A stretch of DNA of 50,894 nt. Origin: a virus. The stretch is from IMG/VR virus record IMGVR_UViG_3300027976_000055, positions 1 to 50,894 of that record. One strand, 5' to 3'. Both the position numbers and the translations under genes were made by a program. The stretch's first letter is position 1, and each line of letters opens with the position of its first letter. Shown here one piece after another: positions 48,039 to 50,894 of this stretch. Under the pieces are notes generated by a model. The model worked only from the letters and a program-made list of their open reading frames with translations, did no database searches and was not told the origin of the DNA.

Positions 48039-49757
48039 ATGATAACCAGTAATATATTAAGCGATTTTGATGCTTTATATTCTCGGTCTGGCGGCGATGT
48101 TGTGTATCCGATAAACGGGTACGCGCCCAACTGGAATGTGGTCACCGCGCTTGCGTCGTCAAGCATTGTTTCTGATTTCGTTTATCGCGCTCAAAATTAT
48201 TCGTTGCGGATTAACCCCGGAAATGCTAGTAATGTTGATATTGAGAATCTCTCAATACAGGTTGACCAATTGTCGGCATCAGATGAATATATATTTCATT
48301 GCATGGTTTACTGTTCCAGTGCCGTGACGGTAACCACTGACCTATATCATTCGGGTCTAGAATTTACTGAAGTGCTAAGTGCCGATACGGGCACGGCCAT
48401 CTCGGTGAGACCAAACGCGTGGACTGCCGTATATTCAAACATATTGGTCCCCAACGAACTTGATATACACGCCCCACATTCTGATGTTTCCGTACGGATA
48501 TCGGTTAACGGACATCAGGCGCAGCCGATTTTTATTACCAAGCCCGTCCTAACGTTGGATAAACCCTTTTTGTATAACACCTACTGGAACCAGGGCAAGG
48601 GTATGTTCCCTGATTTTTTAATTGACATCGACTCCCAGCAATCAAATCCAACCTACCCTTTGTCTAAATTTTGGCACTCACTTACGGGGGTTAGCAATGA
48701 TGTAATGAAAAAGTACGTTGAGTTGTTCCACTACGAGATACACGAATTGAGCCCCGGTGATGATTTGCAAGTTGATAATCGGCTCTATAACTTATTCCAC
48801 AGCACTCTGACGGACCCCGAAATAATGCCCAGTACATATTTTGATTGGGCCACGATGTTTATTGGCGCCAATCCATCAACGGGCATATACGTAACGGAAT
48901 CTGTTGCACTTGACCCCGTGGTGAACAAAACCGTGGATAACAAAGTCCTAACGTCCGACGTGGTGACCCTAACAACCTCCGTCAGCCACACATTTGTTGT
49001 TGGCGACACCGTAGTTATTACATCAATGGGTTCCCCGTTCAATGGGACCTGTGCAGTTATATCTGTACCGGGGGCAACAACATTCACGTATGCGCGGACA
49101 GCGGCCGATGTTGTTAGCACGCCCGTCGGCGCGAATACCAAAACCGTTGACAATAAGGCCCTGACCGACAATGTCGCGACACTGACCACTTCTGTGGACC
49201 ACGAGTTTCTTGTTGGGGATTCGGTCGCAGTTACAGGCGTGGATGCGACATTTAACGGGACCTTTGACATCGTTGCTGTCCCCACTACCGCAACTTTTAC
49301 ATACGCCCTGACGGCAGCAGATGTCGTCTCGGCCCCATCTGGTGGGACGGCGGTAACAACACCAACGGCAATAGCGACCCATCGGTTGGGGCAAGTGGCC
49401 GCCGTCCAGTCAAGTGATGACGACTACCGAAAGTGGCAATTGCAAACACGGGTTTATGGGTACGGGAGCGGAAGCACCTATGCGGTCAAACAGGCAGCCA
49501 AACAGGTTCTGACGGGGGACCAAAAAGTTGTGGTTTCGCCCAACTATTTAAATAATGAGTGGGAGATACATTTGCGTACTCTCACATCCGAGACCCCCGA
49601 TGCTTCTGTAGACGGAGATGAGAGTGCACGAGTTTTGGCCGCCGTTGAGCCATCACGGCCCCAGGGGCACGTATTTACCCATGAATCTGTCGCCGAAATC
49701 AACTTCATCCTTGACGACTTGGATTTTGGGACTTTTGACCTCAATGTTCTAGGCTGA
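48039..49757 (+). CDS. Baseplate / tail protein with two tandem beta modules
   Basis: A 572-residue protein. The first 190 residues look like a carbohydrate-binding-like beta sandwich (YSLRINPGNASNVDIENLSI, WTAVYSNILVPNELDIHAPH). A helical part follows (YPLSKFWHSLTGVSNDVMKK, HEIHELSPGDDLQ-type segment). Then come two tandem modules at about residues 297-364 and 367-436, and a C-terminal domain (KQAAKQVLTGDQKVVVSP, IHLRTLTSETPDASVD). It follows the J-like wedge by two bases, the usual place of the gpI-like protein that links wedge and fibre. The sandwich may bind a surface sugar. The call as tail/baseplate is firm by position, and the exact role is not. Confidence 0.6.
   Translation: MITSNILSDFDALYSRSGGDVVYPINGYAPNWNVVTALASSSIVSDFVYRAQNYSLRINPGNASNVDIENLSIQVDQLSASDEYIFHCMVYCSSAVTVTTDLYHSGLEFTEVLSADTGTAISVRPNAWTAVYSNILVPNELDIHAPHSDVSVRISVNGHQAQPIFITKPVLTLDKPFLYNTYWNQGKGMFPDFLIDIDSQQSNPTYPLSKFWHSLTGVSNDVMKKYVELFHYEIHELSPGDDLQVDNRLYNLFHSTLTDPEIMPSTYFDWATMFIGANPSTGIYVTESVALDPVVNKTVDNKVLTSDVVTLTTSVSHTFVVGDTVVITSMGSPFNGTCAVISVPGATTFTYARTAADVVSTPVGANTKTVDNKALTDNVATLTTSVDHEFLVGDSVAVTGVDATFNGTFDIVAVPTTATFTYALTAADVVSAPSGGTAVTTPTAIATHRLGQVAAVQSSDDDYRKWQLQTRVYGYGSGSTYAVKQAAKQVLTGDQKVVVSPNYLNNEWEIHLRTLTSETPDASVDGDESARVLAAVEPSRPQGHVFTHESVAEINFILDDLDFGTFDLNVLG
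48927..49346 (+). repeat. Two tandem ~68-residue beta modules
   Basis: Positions 48927-49130 and 49139-49346 encode two copies: KTVDNKVLTSDVVTLTTSVS with FNGTCAVISVPGATTFTYA, and KTVDNKALTDNVATLTTSVD with FNGTFDIVAVPTTATFTYA. Both contain HxFxVGDxVxVT-like cores and end in a TAADVVS stretch. A weaker third relative lies inside the J-like gene upstream (about 47049-47249). The modules are a kind often seen in phage tail proteins. Confidence 0.7.
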
Positions 49758-49763
49758 TAAAAA
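49735..49763 (+). promoter_or_regulatory. Candidate promoter for the holin-like gene
   Basis: TTGACC (49735-49740), a 17-bp spacer, and TAAAAA (49758-49763). The -35 box is a near match and the -10 box matches four of six. A second TAAAAT lies a few bases further. GAAGGAG follows and the holin ATG is at 49802. It overlaps the end of the upstream gene. Confidence 0.5.
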
Positions 49764-49801
49764 TAGATGATAAAATTGAGTACACCTACGAAGGAGACAA
49801 C

Positions 49802-50017
49802 ATGAGCGTTAAATTTATTAAAGAGCTGGTAGAAAATGCAGTCACGGTATTCGTGGCGGCATGGTTCGGTGCATCTACGGCGGCGGGCTTGTCATACGAG
49901 TCATTGACGGATTCAGCAAATCTCAAGGTCGGTGTTGTCGCACTGGCGGTATCGGTAGCGGCTGGTCTTGGGTTGAAGAAGGTTGGCCCAAACAAGGACT
50001 CAGCTTCTATTCTTTAG
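49802..50017 (+). CDS. Holin-like membrane protein
   Basis: A 71-residue protein with two hydrophobic stretches, AVTVFVAAWFGASTAAGLSY and VGVVALAVSVAAGLGL, a charged turn between (ESLTDSANLK) and a basic C-terminus. This size and layout fit the r1t-type holin class, small two-span proteins that make membrane lesions at lysis. GAAGGAG precedes the ATG. No endolysin is recognisable in the window, though one could follow beyond the right edge. A membrane role is clear; the holin call is inference from size, composition and place after the tail genes. Confidence 0.6.
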   Translation: MSVKFIKELVENAVTVFVAAWFGASTAAGLSYESLTDSANLKVGVVALAVSVAAGLGLKKVGPNKDSASIL

Positions 50018-50050
50018 ACAAACTGTCCTTTTTGGAGGCGCTTCCTAGCA

Positions 50051-50056
50051 TATAAT
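50051..50056 (+). promoter_or_regulatory. TATAAT -10 element upstream of the fibre-type genes
   Basis: A perfect TATAAT in the 67-bp gap after the holin-like gene, followed by AGGAG (50074-50078) and a TTG start at 50085. No good -35 hexamer is present at 16-18 bp; CTTTTT or TTTTTG lie there. It may be a weak or activator-dependent promoter. Confidence 0.35.
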
Positions 50057-50084
50057 TCATTGAGACGATGACTAGGAGTAACTT

Positions 50085-50459
50085 TTGATAGCTGGGACAT
50101 ACAACATTTTATGTGAGGCCGGCTCTACATTTGGTCGCGTACTGGATGTCCAGGAACCAGACCTGCTTGCTGACCCCACTGGGGCGACATATACGGTCAT
50201 GAACCTTGAACACTTTACCGCCCGGATGCAGGTTCGTAGAACTATTGAATCGACAACCGTGATGGTTTCTCTTACAACCGAAAACGGAAGAATCGCAATT
50301 GATGGCGCAATAGGCAGGATTACCCTCAGCATGAGCGACATAGTAACGGCAGCCCTTGAATCTAGCGGTGTTTATGACCTGGAAATCCTTGATGTTAGTG
50401 GCAATGTGTCAAGACTTATACAGGGGAACTTTACTTTGGCACCAGAGGTGACGCGATGA
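50085..50459 (+). CDS. Tail-associated protein, unknown function
   Basis: A 124-residue beta-rich protein starting with TTG at 50085; AGGAG is exactly six bases before it and supports this start. AGSTFGRVLDVQEPDLLADP, the phrase FTARMQVRRTIESTTVMVSL and TLSMSDIVTAALESSGVYDL are typical of small beta proteins in fibre gene clusters that may join fibre to baseplate. The gene overlaps the next one by four bases. Confidence 0.55.
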   Translation: MIAGTYNILCEAGSTFGRVLDVQEPDLLADPTGATYTVMNLEHFTARMQVRRTIESTTVMVSLTTENGRIAIDGAIGRITLSMSDIVTAALESSGVYDLEILDVSGNVSRLIQGNFTLAPEVTR

Positions 50460-50761
50460 CGGTGCCAAATCAAATTATTATTGACCAAGATGCGGCCAAC
50501 CAGATTATTATTGACCAAGATGTTGCCAATCTGGTCACCGTTAGGCTCGCCGGAGCGGCTGGAAATACTCGTCGCCATGTACACACTCAGGGGGCAGCGA
50601 GTACCAGTTGGGTCATAACCCACACCCTTGGCGGGAAGCCATCGGTAACTATCGTGGACTCTGCTGACACACTCGTCGTTGGTACTGTAATATATGATAG
50701 TAACACTCAAATCACCGTAGGTTTTACGGCGGCTTTTTCTGGTTTCGCATATCTGACTTAA
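50456..50761 (+). CDS. Short tail-fibre-type protein
   Basis: A 101-residue protein. The end (RHVHTQGAASTSWVITHTLG, KPSVTIVDSADTLVVGTVIY, QITVGFTAAFSGFAYL) matches a widespread C-terminal fibre/appendage module with H-T-Q, W-x-I-x-H and G-x-A-Y-L marks. The start carries a ten-residue tandem repeat (NQIIIDQDAA, NQIIIDQDVA). It is likely a trimeric fibre tip or chaperone-like tail part. Confidence 0.68.
   Translation: MTVPNQIIIDQDAANQIIIDQDVANLVTVRLAGAAGNTRRHVHTQGAASTSWVITHTLGGKPSVTIVDSADTLVVGTVIYDSNTQITVGFTAAFSGFAYLT
50468..50527 (+). repeat. Two tandem 30-bp units at the start of the fibre-type gene
   Basis: Positions 50468-50497 and 50498-50527 differ at only a few bases and encode NQIIIDQDAA and NQIIIDQDVA. 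A third, broken start (NLV) follows. The copies keep frame, so the array can change in length without breaking the gene. Confidence 0.75.
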
Positions 50762-50771
50762 GGCAGGGCTC

Positions 50772-50894
50772 ATGGCGGTAAAATTTGTAACAAATATTGA
50801 CCTTAATCAGAATCAACTGATTAATGCCTCGTTTGAGGTTTTGGTTACCGCACCAGGTTCTGGGAACTTTGAAGGGCGGATGTATTACAACTCC
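50772..50894 (+). CDS. Tail fibre protein, N-terminal part (cut by window edge)
   Basis: 41 codons are present, starting MAVKFVTNIDLNQNQLINAS and continuing with FEVLVTAPGSGNFEGRMYYN. The opening NIDLNQNQLINA-type phrase and the G-x-F-E-G-R-x-Y-Y-N stretch are common in phage fibre N-terminal regions. AGGCAGG lies just before the ATG. The body, which would decide host recognition, lies outside the window. Confidence 0.6.
   Translation, partial: MAVKFVTNIDLNQNQLINASFEVLVTAPGSGNFEGRMYYNS

Noticed and set aside
1-50894. CRISPR arrays, tRNA genes, IS elements, integrase or attachment sites
   Set aside because: Reading both strands gave no regular repeat-spacer array, no cloverleaf I could fold, and no transposase or integrase motif.

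Overview
This window is part of the genome of a tailed dsDNA bacteriophage with a contractile tail (myovirus morphology). The evidence is a tail sheath, a tail tube, a gp25-like wedge, a J-like wedge, a spike and a hub, next to HK97-type head genes. Gene style points to an actinobacterial host. Head genes carry long low-complexity fusions, Cys motifs and a C-terminal domain of a kind I associate with actinobacteriophages. GC content is moderate (roughly half by eye), lower than for typical Streptomyces or Mycobacterium phages, so a freshwater or marine actinobacterium is a reasonable but unproven guess. I saw no integrase, repressor, tRNA or CRISPR array.

Layout. Positions 1-24590 are a minus-strand head block. 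Read in transcription order from right to left it holds a small membrane protein, the portal, a giant 3834-residue prohead-protease fusion, a Cys/PepSY-like protein, a 1429-residue multidomain protein, five further proteins of unknown function, and the major capsid protein, cut by the left edge. A 68-bp divergent promoter region separates it from a plus-strand block (24659 to the right edge). That block starts with the terminase large subunit and continues with a recombination cassette: a Rad52-like annealing protein, a PD-(D/E)XK nuclease, an HNH nuclease, and a RuvC-like resolvase that follows a terminator. Next come a ParB-like / PAPS-reductase-like / ParB-like trio, the neck genes, sheath, tube, a tail assembly chaperone with a -1 frameshift, the tape measure, the baseplate genes, a holin-like protein and the start of the fibre genes.

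The most unusual object is the 11.5-kb gene at 10815-22319. Its first ~170 residues are an HK97-like prohead protease (His60, Ser124). After that come about 3,600 residues cut into modules by 19 copies of a short motif (consensus D/G-x-F-A/G-S-R-G) plus one degenerate copy. The modules include five KTSC domains, two pairs of duplicated modules, and a complete ArdC-type antirestriction unit (ssDNA-binding-like region plus a zincin with HELMH). The motif is conserved as protein, not as DNA: Ser and Arg codons vary freely between copies. One more copy lies in the neighbouring 1429-residue protein, which carries its own zincin motif (HEFFH) and an ADP-ribosyltransferase-like segment. My working hypothesis is a self-processing cargo polyprotein. 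It would enter the prohead by virtue of its protease domain, be cut at the FASRG-type motifs during maturation, and release antirestriction and other small proteins that are ejected with the DNA. The sequence shows the architecture. The processing and the ejection are inference.
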